From Notospermus geniculatus (Eukaryota > Nemertea > Pilidiophora > Heteronemertea > Lineidae): 64,000 nt of DNA. The stretch lies in contig NMRB01000129.1 in the NCBI GenBank assembly GCA_002633025.1, positions 25,419 through 89,418 of the forward strand, written 5' to 3'. The number at the start of each line of letters is the position of its first letter. Positions within the stretch are counted from its first letter, which is position 1. The position numbers and the translations under genes are program-made. Positions 23,314 through 34,212 of this stretch are shown in pieces. The notes beneath the pieces were generated by a model, which saw only the letters and a list, made by a program, of their open reading frames with translations, was not told the origin of the DNA and searched no databases.

Positions 23314-24759
23314 ATGGGCTTTTCTGCGCTCCTTTTAGTGACAGTGATACTCGCGGTGTTGGCTCCTCGTAGTTCCTATGGACAGTGTAAATGTCCAGAA
23401 AACTGTAAGTGCACGGATCAATGGAGGAAAGTCGAATGCGCCAATCTGCAGAGATTTCCGAAACTGTGCTACGGTTCTCAGATTGTCACCATCCGAGACA
23501 GCAGAATTATAACATTGAAAAAAACTGACGAACTACCATTGTCTGTCCGTCAACTCACCATTGAACGATCGCGGATAAAAGCAGTCGACGCGGGGTTCTT
23601 TCCCAAAGGTAATGACCTCACCATTTTGTCCCTTCGCAGCAACGATCTCAGCAAAGCAGATTGGTTCAAAAACATACCGAAATTGGAAAATTTGGACTTA
23701 AGCAAAAATCTGATTTCCACACTTGACCTCTCAGCAACGGTTCAGTTGACTTATTTGAATCTCAATGGAAACGGAATACATCATTCGGAAGTGTCGTCTG
23801 CTTTGTGCAAAATGGGTCGATCTCATCTGCACGGGCTCCACCTTGATGGCATGCGCCTGACAGCATTTCCACAAGGCATCGTCAGTTGCAGGAACAAAAC
23901 AATCAGACCTCTTCCGCTCTCATTCCTTTCGCTTTCGAACAACCAGATAACGAACATTCCACAGCAGGTGACCTCTATGGAGGTCAAAACACTTTATCTG
24001 GCCTCTAACAAAATTCGAAATATCGATCTACCTCGGGGTCTGTTACAACTCGTCCTGGCGAACAACCCATTGAGCGGGAAAGCCCTGGCCGTCATTGCCT
24101 CCCGATCATCGGATCTGACGCACTTGGACCTCTCGGGAGTTGCTCACAAAAACTTCCCTTCAAATATGTTCCGCCGCATGACTAAATTAAAGAATCTCAG
24201 CTTGATGAAATGCAACATATCACGATTAGAAAGAAACGCGTTCGGAATGCTTGAAAGTCTAACGACATTAGCCCTGCAGTCGAATAAGCTGAGAGACTTT
24301 CCAACCCAGGCATTGGCCACTTTGAAGTTAGAAAAGCTGTTTCTTGACCACAATAACATTTCTCACATAAAAGAAAGTCGTGAAGCTTTGGAATCGTTGA
24401 ACTACTTGAAGAAACTGGGGATATCACACAACCCATTTTATTGTGATTGTTCCATTTATTGGTTCAGCACGTGGATAAGAAACGCTAACAAATATCGCAA
24501 AACCGTCATTGTCAACGAGGAGGAAACCGTATGCACGCGTCCATCGGAAACCCAAGGGGTACAGCTGTCTCATCTTCTTCTTGAATGTCACAGGGCGAAG
24601 CTGAATTGTGAAATAGGTGTAGCTATCGTATCTTCAGTAATCCTGTTGATTATCATCCTCGGAGTGTTGATTTGTTGTTGCCGGATGGGATGCAGTAAAT
24701 CAACCTCCGGTACCTTACTCAGCGGACGAGAGGGTAGCAAAGGATATCAAGCTGTATAG
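23314..24759 (+). CDS. Type I membrane leucine-rich-repeat protein
   Basis: A single open frame of 481 residues. Residues 1-23 are a signal peptide (hydrophobic LLLVTVILAVLAP core). A Cys-rich LRR N-terminal cap follows (CKCPENCKC, then C near 42 and 52). Leucine-rich repeats run to about residue 370, with clear units such as LENLDLSKNLISTLDLS, FLSLSNNQITNIP, TLYLASNKIRNID, LKNLSLMKCNISRL and LEKLFLDHNNISHI. A C-terminal cap starts NPFYCDC (about 373-379) and includes a WFSTWIRN block and two later Cys. One membrane span (about 435-456, VSSVILLIIILGVLICCC) and a 25-residue tail without a signalling domain follow. Such proteins act as receptors or adhesion molecules; ligand and partners unknown. 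The coding region has no intron, but a good acceptor at 23239 suggests a 5'UTR intron. Nearest vertebrate family not assignable by eye. Confidence 0.95.
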   Translation: MGFSALLLVTVILAVLAPRSSYGQCKCPENCKCTDQWRKVECANLQRFPKLCYGSQIVTIRDSRIITLKKTDELPLSVRQLTIERSRIKAVDAGFFPKGNDLTILSLRSNDLSKADWFKNIPKLENLDLSKNLISTLDLSATVQLTYLNLNGNGIHHSEVSSALCKMGRSHLHGLHLDGMRLTAFPQGIVSCRNKTIRPLPLSFLSLSNNQITNIPQQVTSMEVKTLYLASNKIRNIDLPRGLLQLVLANNPLSGKALAVIASRSSDLTHLDLSGVAHKNFPSNMFRRMTKLKNLSLMKCNISRLERNAFGMLESLTTLALQSNKLRDFPTQALATLKLEKLFLDHNNISHIKESREALESLNYLKKLGISHNPFYCDCSIYWFSTWIRNANKYRKTVIVNEEETVCTRPSETQGVQLSHLLLECHRAKLNCEIGVAIVSSVILLIIILGVLICCCRMGCSKSTSGTLLSGREGSKGYQAV

Positions 24760-25004
24760 GTTTGGCTTCTAGTAGTGTTTGCAAACATTCTCTTGGTAAA
24801 AAATCATTCTGTCTTTATAGTGACATTGTCAACATTCCAGATTATGATGTAGAACTGATTTCGGGATCCGCCTTTTTTAGACTGATGTAAAACATGTAGG
24901 CCTACGTCCCTTCACCAGCATCGCTGGTAATGTTTTGTACATATATTTTGCTGTCCGCATAATATGTTATTTATCTGAGATTGGTGTACGTATATACTTC
25001 CATA

Positions 25005-25010
25005 AATAAA
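25005..25010 (+). terminator. Polyadenylation signal of the LRR gene
   Basis: AATAAA lies about 245 bases after the TAG stop, in AT-rich 3'UTR, and about 350 bases before the myosin start codon. It is the first canonical signal after the stop and is followed by a T-rich region. Confidence 0.6.
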
Positions 25011-25247
25011 ATATTCATTTGATGGATGGCGCCGTTCAGTTTTTTCCAATACCCCGTACCGTACGACGGGTTTTATACCTAGTTCAATTTTGTACCAATA
25101 GTCTCTGTAATCTTAATCATCGTGGACAATCACTGTCATCCTAAAGGATGCTTGCGCGAGAGCAAATTTAAAATTACGCGCTAGACTGATCCTCTCCCCT
25201 CATAACCTCAGCCGAACCAAGAACCAGTCTAATCACACATGGGTCGA

Positions 25248-25255
25248 TGACGTCA
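25248..25255. promoter_or_regulatory. CRE (TGACGTCA) upstream of the myosin gene
   Basis: A perfect CRE palindrome lies 108 bases before the myosin ATG, in the short interval between the LRR polyadenylation signal and the myosin start. This interval must hold the myosin promoter unless a 5' exon lies further upstream. No TATA box is obvious. Confidence 0.4.
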
Positions 25256-25362
25256 CTCAATACTCCCAAAGATGAATGATTAGCAAATTTGATCCAGGAA
25301 GTGGTGTCTGCTACTAAGACATGTAAGACATGTAAGAAGTATTTTGCTCACGATTAAGCACG

Positions 25363-28300
25363 ATGTTTGGAGTTGCTGAAGGTGCCAAACCTGGGGAAAC
25401 CGATGATCTTGCCACTCTCGCAAAGTTAGATGAAAAGATTCTGTTAAATGAACTTAAAGTTCGTTATGAGAAGAAACAAATTTATGTGAGTCAAGTCATG
25501 AAGTGAACTCATGAAAACTGTCATTATTTTCACTCACCATGCTCACTCACTGCATCGCCATGGGCATCATGCAAAGCTTTGCACTGCATGCATGCATGCA
25601 ATGCATTTCATCATGCATTTGCGGTCTCTCAGTGTCTCAGATCAGCATGCTCAGCATCTGTCAATCATGCATTGTCATATCAAGATACATGTAGGCCTAG
25701 GCCTACTTGTAATATGACCGATCTCACAAGAAAGAGGGGAACGAGTTAGAATCCCCGATCGGTGCCCAAAAAAGGTCATCGATTGACCAGTTGACAGAAT
25801 AAGCCGCATTGTACATGTTGTACAATAGGATTTCCGTTGTGTGCCATGGAGTAGGCCTAACGTCACTTCCGATCGGGGATTCTAAACTTTAGCCGAAAGG
25901 AGTATACTATTAGGCCTACCTGTTATTAGCCTAAGGCCTAGCCTAGTTAAGGGTTATGTAAAAAAGTGACTCGAAATCTCGAATTTTTGACGCAAAAAAT
26001 CTGACTAACTGCTCACTAATAAATGGAGAAAATAAGGCTCGGGGCACCTCCTTGTGACGGCTCCCTAGGGCCCCCGAGCCTTGTTTTCCAAATTTAGTGT
26101 GCAGTTAGCCAGATTTTTTGCGTCAAAAATTCAAAATTTCGAGTCACTTTACATAGCCCTTAAGTATAGTTCCCCTTTAAAAAGGTGAGGCCTTGTTGTT
26201 CAGTAAGCAGGGTTTATCACAACAAATTTCATGATTTTATATATGCTGTTTATTTCAGACAAATGTTGGTGACATCTTGGTCTCTATCAATCCTTTTGCT
26301 GACCTTGGGATCTATGGCAAAGAGGTAATGAACTGAATATAGTCAACAATGAAGTCAACACATAGCCATAGGCCTATACCCCATGCTTCTGTGTGATAAC
26401 GACTGTTGGTGTGGTTAGTGGCCACTTCAAAATAATAATCTGTTTCCCAGCTTATTGGGATGAGATCAAGATAACATTAGAAGTTCAAAAGCTTGAGTAC
26501 CATTATCTCAGTTATTCTTTGAATCGGCAGTTTTGTCCTTCTTTGGCAGCAATGCAAGAAATACCAGATGATCAAGAGGGGTCAGTTGCCTCCACATATC
26601 TATGCAGTTGCAGACTCCGCCTATCAGGCCTTGCTTGGGTATGGTACAGGCTCTACAATTCGAAAGAACCAGTGCATTTTGATCAGGTACGAAAGACAAG
26701 AAGTGGACGGAAATTTGATGATACTTTTTTTTGTTTTCTACTATAAACTACATGTACGTGAATATTGTTTCATGCTGGACCATATTATAAAGGAATTCCT
26801 ATATTTTTGGAGGCAATAATATGGTATGTCCCACTTTCTTTGGCTCTGTAATGAATTTACAGCCAAGTCACAGTCGCACTCATTAACAGATATTGGCCCA
26901 AACTTCAGGTTCCCATAGGACTTTCTTTGCCAATTGGCCTCCATTATTTTCCAGTGGAGAAAGTGGTGCAGGGAAAACAGAGAGTACCAAACTTATCATC
27001 AAACAGCTGATAGAGTTATGTAAAGGCAATACACAGCTTGAGCAACAGATTCTTCAGGTATTTATCATAACTGCAACAACTGTGCTACGAACAGCTGCAT
27101 TCTTTTTTGGGCAATAGTTTGTTAAAGCTAGTCTTCTTCATTCAATGAATGAATACCAATACCATTTTGAAAGTGGCTTTCTCTTTCAGGTTAATCCTCT
27201 TTTAGAAGCTTTTGGCAATGCACAGACTGTAATGAATGACAATTCAAGTCGATTTGGCAAATACATACAGCTGAAATTCCAGCATGGTGCAGTGATGGGA
27301 GCCAAGATATCAGAATATCTTCTGGAGAAATCTCGTGTTATCCGCCAGAGTCCAGGAGAGGAGAATTTTCATGTCTTCTATTACATGTTTGCTGGGCTTT
27401 CACCGGAAGAGCTGCAGAAATATCAGCTAAAACATAGTGATTCATATAGGTAACTTTGAGAGTTGTGGTCTGTGCACTAATTGTTACATTTGGTCGATTA
27501 CTCTAGTGGCTAGAATCTTTGTCTGATAGAAACAGTCATGAGACTTTGACAAACCATTTTCCTGAAGTCATTGGTCACTGATTTTAATTTAGGTACTTCA
27601 CTGATGGAGCCATGGGCTTGAAGAAACATTTCAAAAGATTGAAGGAAGAATTTGATGAACTAGTGAATGCAGCTGACATGGTTGGATTCACTGATGATGT
27701 AAGTGTGTTATGGCCAGTTTGGTACATGTATGTTGCTAGTATGGTAATGTTAGATACATTTTCTTTGAAGTTGTTATCCAGAACTCTGTGATGCTTGGTT
27801 ATGCTGTGAAAATACTGGCACCTATCACCTCTTGGTCAATATTTGTCAATGACTGGAGAGCATAATCTCAGCAAATTTCCTTTCAGGAACAAGAGGACAT
27901 GTTCACAATGTTATCCAGTATTCTGACCTTGGGGAACATTGATTTTGAGACAAATGACGATGACCATGCGAACATCGCTGATCAAAATGGACCAGTCAAG
28001 ATTGTGGCGGTAGGTTTGAGTGAGAAGGGTTGCATATGGGAAGTCTTCAACAAAGGATTAGGAAGATATGCTGATCTTTCTCAACCTCTTTCTGAGTCTC
28101 TTTTATGGACATTATGTTTAAGAGAGGATAGATCTTGGAACAAGTTTAAGCTGCTTTCCTTCTCTTACAGAATTTATTGGGGTTAGATCAAGAGAGTTTA
28201 GCACATTGTATGACCCAGAGTAAGACGACAACAAGAGGAGAGACAATCACGAGATTCTACACCAAGGACCATGCTGAAGGTCAGTCTAAACACGATGTAC

Positions 28301-31300
28301 GGTAATGTATCAGCTCTGTGCACAATAAGAAACTGTAAAACTCTATTCTTTCTCAATCTGTTGCAGATGCTCGAGATGCCATCGCCAAAGCTCTCTATGG
28401 ACGTTTATTCAGCTGGATTGTCAATAAAGTGAACTGTCTTCTTGCTCCACAGGAGGTGCTTCCAACGAATGAAGCCAATGAAATAGGTACACTTTCGAAT
28501 TAAAATTCCTGAAATGGCGATTCTGTTGCATTCTATTGGCATCTCATTGCAAGTATGCACAAAAGTAACTTAGATACCTATGTTGTATTGTAGATTAGCC
28601 TGCTTAGTAAAGATATCCAACAAAGCTTATCAATTCTTCCTTGATGACCAGGATGAGCAATGACAGATTGAAATGTTTTATCATTTACAGGAATTCTAGA
28701 CATCTTTGGCTTTGAACATTTTGAGAACAACAGTTTTGAACAGGCTTGCATCAACTTGGCAAATGAACAGCTGCAATTTTTCTTCAATCAGCACATTTTC
28801 AAATTGGAATTGGTTGAATATGAGAAAGAGGGTGTAGACTGTACCCAGGTGACTTACGTCGACAATCAACCCCTTTTGGTGAGTTGCATCTTAAGATATC
28901 TCTATCCAGATTGTTGACAAGGTATTCAATTGTAATGAATTTGTTATCTGAACCTTGAGGAGTAGTAAATGGATTTGACGAAGATGTTCAATCTTCTCAT
29001 TTCATTGTTTTCTTGGTTTAGGATCTCTTCATGGCAAAACCAATTGGTCTGTTGGCACTGTTAGATGAGGAGAGCTACTTCCCTAAGGTTAGTATATTTT
29101 GCTCAGATCATTCACTGAATTACCATAAATCCATAACGAAATACAGTCACAGTTGATCTTTTTCCTGCCGCTTATGAATCATGTGTCATATTTCGTCCAC
29201 TTCTTTCCAGGCGACAGATCACTCCCTCGTGGAAAAATTCAACAAAAATTTTGCCAAGAACACATATTATACAAAATCGAAAGATTCGACAAGTAATCTG
29301 TTCAAGATTGCCCACTACGCTGGGAGTGTGGAGTACAGCTCTGATGAGTGGTTGGAGAAAAACCGTGACACCCTGCCCAGCGGTGTGATGGAGATGCTTC
29401 AGGACAGTCATAATGATCTTGTTAGGCTGATATTCAGAGGTAGGGATCAGTTGCATGAGACATGTGGTTATGAGTGATGGATGTGTACTTACCAGTTGTC
29501 TTTGTTCAGATGGCCTACTAATCAAACTGTTCTATTTAGGTACCATAACCAGAACAGGAACCCTTGCTCTTCAGAACAGAACGTCAAGAGGCAGAACTCG
29601 GAGCACCAAACGAAAGGTAGGTATTTATATTGCAGCAAGATGCTCCAACTGTCTAAATCCTCTCTCAGTAGACACAAGCTGTATGAATTGCATGTGTCCA
29701 CACTTTATGAACCAAATATCACTATATCTATTGTCCTTCATAATGGTATGCTTACTGATGGAATCTTTTTCAAATGGGTGGCATAGCAATTTAGTCTGTG
29801 CAGAATTCTGTCATTTGTTTCATTGAATACTGGTTTATAATTTTTCAGTTGGGATCCAAAGGGCCAGCTAAAGACACCAGCAAAAGAAATCCCACTGTTG
29901 GAGGGCAGTTCAAGGTTTGTACTTCAATATACATGTACATGTACATGTAAGTCTTTTGTCCTCATGACCTTGACCCAAGATGACCTTAGAGCCAAAGTCA
30001 TAAACCATAAAACATAAAATTCATATGTTTGACATGACGTATCAAACATATGACATGTCAAACATATGAATTTTATGTTTATCATTCATTGCAGAATTCA
30101 CTGCAAGTGTTAATGGAAAAGATGACAGCAGCTGTTCCCCACTTCATCCGCTGTGTCAAACCAAACACAAGGAAGGCTGCAAAGTACTTTGATGATGAAT
30201 ATGTGGAGAGGCAGGTAGGTAACCAAAACGACTGGAGGGTAAGACATAGGAAGTTACTAGTGTTGCAGCAACCTCGGTCCTCCAGTGTTCCTTTTTCATT
30301 TGTGTTATCTGATGACAAGTTCATATTATATGTTTCCTTCTGTGGCTATTGTTCAATGCTTCTGCTCACCAGTTCCTTTCCTTCTTTGCCTAAGGATTGC
30401 AAATCAATGTGTTGTTTTATACTTCCTTATCCATGAATGTGGAACTAGCTTGTGGTTTGTGTCTATTTGGGTAACACTTTAACCTTTCGTTTCTTGTTTT
30501 GCTTTGTTTTGTAGCTTGTTCTCAATGTAATATTACTTCAGTGCATGCCATGAGAAAGCACGGGCATTTTCTGTCAAGTTTGAGACTGCCACTAGTTCAC
30601 CAGGCTCTGATTGATTTTGACTTGCACCAGCCGATACTGGTAATAGCTGTTTCCAGTTATTACACATGAATTTATGGTCAAGACCATGCCCACAAACAGC
30701 ATGCACTGAATCTTGGTGTTGGTTGATCCTGTTGTCCTATTGTTGCAGCTCCTGTACACAGGCATGTTAGAGACTACCAAAATCAGACGAGAAGGCTTCG
30801 CTATTAGACCTACATTTACTGAATTCGTGCAAAAGTATGTGTTGTTTAGTGTTGCTTACCGGGTACATGTTTGCTCCTTCTGTACATGTACAACGTTTCA
30901 CTTATTTCATACGTGTATGGCATAGTATCAAAATTCACCTGCACAAGTGCACACTAGAATCTGTCAAACCTGCATGTAGCTGTGTGAAGTTGGCCTTTTA
31001 ATATGCTTCATTGGTTATCTTTTTTTCCCCAGATATCAGATCTTACTCTGTCAAACTGGTATACCAGAAACCAAAGAAGGTTGCAGGCGTATTCTGTCAA
31101 AGGCAAATATCACTGGATGGCAGCTAGGGTATGCATACATTTACCAGTACCAGGGTATATCAATTTCTATATGATCCCTTCAGCCAGTGTGGTCTGCTTC
31201 AAGCTGATCTCTTTTGGCCTCTGGCTTCACCTTTTTGAGATACTATAATCTTGCATTACAATTTCAGAAAGACAAAAGTGTTCCTGAAGTATTACCATCT

Positions 31301-34212
31301 CGATCAGCTGGCTGAAAGCATGCAAAATCTAGAGATGTCAGCTCGTGTTATCCAAAAGAGTAAGTTCTATTGCCTTTAATGTTGCTCAACATTGCAGTCC
31401 CTGATTCGTGGATATTCCTCTTAAACTTGCCAGATATAAAGGGAGCACAGAAGTATATGCTCTTCTTCTGTTTAGATATCCGAGGTTTCGTTTCTCGCCA
31501 GCATGTCAAGAAGATGTGGCTGGAGGCACACCAGCGCGACCTGGAGGCAGCGTCTTTCATTTCTCATGTGGAATCCATGGGATTGAACTGGAGTCAGAAA
31601 CAGGAGGAGATCTGTCTGAAGGATAAGAAAATTCCTGAAGGTAAATTGATTGTACAACCCCTTGGATTACTCATTGGACCAAGTTCTTGGTGTTTCTCCT
31701 CAATGTCAATCCCTGTTATATAATTATGTCTCCTTGTTGCAGCCTTCTTCAAGAAATGCCGTAACGAGCCTATACAAAAAACTCTCCCTCCACCATTCGA
31801 ACCTGCTCCAGCTGTATCATTCATCCCTGAGCCTGTACCGGTAAGTATAATAATGATAATGACGATAGCATTGATCATTATTCAGATATTAATACTAGTA
31901 TTCTTTGGCCAAGATTTTGTTCAGAGTACTTCCATTCTTCCTACTTTGTTGGTCCACGCAGAAGTCATTCCTCGAGGACACCGAGTCTTCAAGGAGCTGC
32001 AGCTCAACCTCAAGCTCAAACATAGAAAAATGGAGTTCAGTTGGCCATCATTCTTTTACAATGAAATGCTAAAGTGACCCTGTTTGATCAATTTAACAGA
32101 TCGTGGAGAGTAAAGAAGAAGAAGCTAGCTCAGATGAAGAAGTTGTGGAAGATGATTATCAGATTCACAAGGCTCCAGTCGCGAATAAGTATGGCCCCAA
32201 GGGCACGAGGCAGGCTTCCGTCCGCTGGTTCAAGGAGACACAAACTGCATTCGTCCAATCCAAACATGGTGAATTCTATGATTGGTTCCATGGTATCATC
32301 ACGAGGAGGTCAGTTACCAAAATATTGAGTCCTGGGCTTTCAGAGTGACACTGTGTAAATATTTCCGCCAGTCCTGGGTTTCGCCAAGGTCCACCAAGAT
32401 CCTGGGTAGTGAGGCAACTCATTTTGACAGTGCAGGTTTTCTCTGGGCACTCCAGTTTCCCTTGGCCTATTCATCCGATATTATCGACAGAGCCAATAAT
32501 TACATATTTAGCACTTGGCCCGCAACTCAATATTCATTTTGAATTCAGAACTTTGTGTCAAGTGTACATTTAAGAATAATGATAATTTTTCTTCTCGATT
32601 TCAGGAGCTCCGAGCAGCTTCTAATTAATGAGCCTATTGGAGCATTCCTTGTCAGAGTCAGTGAAAGCCGGTTTGGCTACAGTTTGTCTTTTAAGTAAGT
32701 TTCACCCTCAAAGGATCGTTTTTGGACACCCATCTTTCATAATCCCATTCGTGATTTATGGATATTTACCAAAATTACCCTTGAAAGCCATTTCGAACTT
32801 GTTCCTTTGTATCTGGTTCAAAATAGAAATATTGGTCGTTCTTTTCGTCACAGAGCCGAGGACAGAATTCGTCATTACATGATTGATCAGCTTCGGAACG
32901 GGAAGTACATCATAGTTGGGGAACCTAAGGTCCACAGGAGCCTGGCAGCCCTTATCAGTTATCACCAACAGGTTAGATATCATCCTATTTTCAAAATTTG
33001 TTCAGTTCATGCGTTGCTGGTTTTCTCTCCATAGGTAAAGCATGTGGAATGAATCCTGAATACCATGCCCCATGGACATTTAGATGTTACATGTACTAAT
33101 GCGGCAGGCAGGGAGTAAGCTTTTGGCTCTAACTTGCTGTAATTATCTACAGGCCGCCAGTATATCTGCTGTCCACTGCACTCTATCTTCTTGTCTTTTA
33201 CCAGTATCAAATTTCCAACTATTCTGGTTTATTGACGACACCTTGTGGCCAGGAGGAGGGCTCCTGTGACTATGAGGAATTGATGACTGGTGTTCGCATT
33301 CCCCGTAGACCATTCCAGCCAACCAGAAACATGCAACAGGTGAGATTATCCCGATTATTCTGCACATTGCATAGACGATGATTGAGAAATTTGACCCAAG
33401 ACGACATCACATTAATGTTGGGTTGACATGAAATATAAGGTCCTGTTGCTTGGACCCCAATCTCCAAGAAGGGCCCTAAGTACAAATTATGCTGCTAGTA
33501 TGAGACTGTAAGTCTCTTTGCCCCACTTGCCTTACACCTCTCCCACTGGCTCTTGTCGACTGTTTTCGTGTGGGATTTAGAACTGGTACTCTTCGTAAAA
33601 GGCCAATGGAACATGAAAGCCTGCCATTGGGTACTTGTTAACTGTGTGAAATTTAACTTGGGTATTTGTTAACTGTGTGAAATTTAACTTTGTGTTTTCT
33701 GTGACAAGGCAATGGAAGATCTGCCTCCACCTCTCCCACCCAAGCGAGGACCAAATGCAAATCAGAAACTGGACCACAGGAGCAGTGGAATGCCGTCGCA
33801 GACAGCAGCTTATGATGCTCTTCTTCAACATCAGGTAAAGAGTGGATTTTATGGTTAGAAGTCTGCCAAAGAAAGATTTCAGTGAGAAATGGACATACAG
33901 GTGTTTGTGTGAATGATATCAATATTGGTTTTATCTCATGCATTTTAGTGAGAATTAGTTGAAAATCTCAACAACTGACTGCCTGAGTGGTGTTCACATC
34001 CAACCTACGGTACAAGTAAATGCCGATGTGTTGCTTTCTCATTCCAAAAGCAGATAAGGGCTTGGTATTTAGTCAGTGTCAAACTATTGGTACGGGTAAA
34101 CTTTATAATGTTGACTGGTTTGAAATCATTTTTCCAGGAACAACAAAGAGAAGCACTGTCCAGTGGCCGGAAGAAGATGTCAACTAGCAGAAGTAAACTC
34201 GGCCAACGGTGA
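25363..34212 (+). CDS. Unconventional myosin with one IQ motif and a C-terminal SH2 domain
   Basis: Twenty-six exons join in phase to 1060 residues: 25363-25485, 26259-26324, 26550-26686, 26955-27057, 27190-27449, 27593-27698, 27887-28009, 28171-28279, 28367-28486, 28691-28878, 29022-29087, 29211-29439, 29540-29616, 29849-29914, 30095-30214, 30749-30834, 31033-31128, 31268-31359, 31476-31640, 31743-31840, 32100-32308, 32605-32694, 32854-32971, 33205-33339, 33709-33834, 34138-34212. An in-frame TAA at 25333 supports the start. Motor, about 1-695: P-loop GESGAGKT 110-117, switch [10 protein letters not shown] 159-167, switch II DIFGFE 386-391, actin-binding loop 2 basic, HFIRCVKPN about 606-614. 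IQ motif IQKNIRGFVSR 720-730. SH2 about 872-963 with FLVR Arg897. PPPLPPKRG at about 1000-1008 suits SH3 binding. There is no kinase domain, unlike class III, whose motor it resembles. I recall SH2 tails in the class called XXVIII. The role, an actin motor steered by phosphotyrosine, is inference. Confidence 0.95.
25746..25885. mobile_element. Short MITE with TTAGAATCCCCGATCGG ends
   Basis: A 17-bp perfect inverted repeat (25746-25762 and 25869-25885) bounds 140 bp in myosin intron 1. No coding capacity. The tips TTA/TAA could include a TA target duplication. Family unknown. Confidence 0.65.
25947..26163. mobile_element. Foldback MITE, copy 2 (TTAAGGGTTATG type)
   Basis: This 217-bp element begins TTAAGGGTTATG and ends CATAGCCCTTAA, with both TTAA tips intact. 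Its arms pair over about 80 bases, and it is homologous to 22908-23110. TTAA tips suggest piggyBac-type mobilisation. It lies in myosin intron 1. Confidence 0.85.
30010..30080. other. Perfect 27-bp hairpin in a myosin intron
   Basis: Bases 30010-30036 and 30054-30080 are exact reverse complements around a 17-base loop, 15 bases before the acceptor-to-exon junction at 30095. The stem is AT-rich (AAACATAAAATTC, CATATGTTTGACATG). The size resembles a microRNA precursor, but a decayed foldback element is equally possible. Confidence 0.55.
32283..33246 (+). other. SH2 domain of the myosin tail
   Basis: Four exons encode the domain: W872 in [10 protein letters not shown], the phosphotyrosine-binding [16 protein letters not shown] strand with Arg897, IRHYMI with the usual HY, and [11 protein letters not shown] leading to LLTTPCG. 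All landmark residues of a functional SH2 domain are present. By eye it resembles the adaptor group with HSH2D, SH2D2A and SH2D4 (WFHGxIxR, FLIRVS, GYxLSY) more than the Src or STAT groups. The adjacent CDYEEL could be a tyrosine phosphorylation site. Confidence 0.9.
33629..33690. repeat. 31-bp tandem duplication near a myosin acceptor
   Basis: Two copies of a 31-base unit (GGGTACTTGTTAACTGTGTG onwards) differ at one base. The array ends 18 bases before the exon that starts at 33709, so its second copy forms part of the region before the splice acceptor, which is unusually short of pyrimidines (ends GTGACAAG). Confidence 0.8.

Noticed and set aside
24144-24436. Two minus-strand frames inside the LRR gene
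   Set aside because: Antisense shadows of a clear LRR coding frame.
25560-25625. CRISPR-like or regulatory array of ATGCAT words
   Set aside because: Simple TGCA-type microsatellite; a CRISPR array is not expected in animal DNA and there are no spacers.
26393-26746. 117-codon frame over the third myosin exon
   Set aside because: It reads across the real exon in another frame; the exon 26550-26686 frame with [13 protein letters not shown] is the homologous one.
31963-32073. Extra myosin exon after the GTCCACGCAG acceptor
   Set aside because: It is open and Ser-rich ([11 protein letters not shown]), but has no usable donor before its stop. Exons 31743-31840 and 32100-32308 join in phase without it. 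It could be a rare alternative end.
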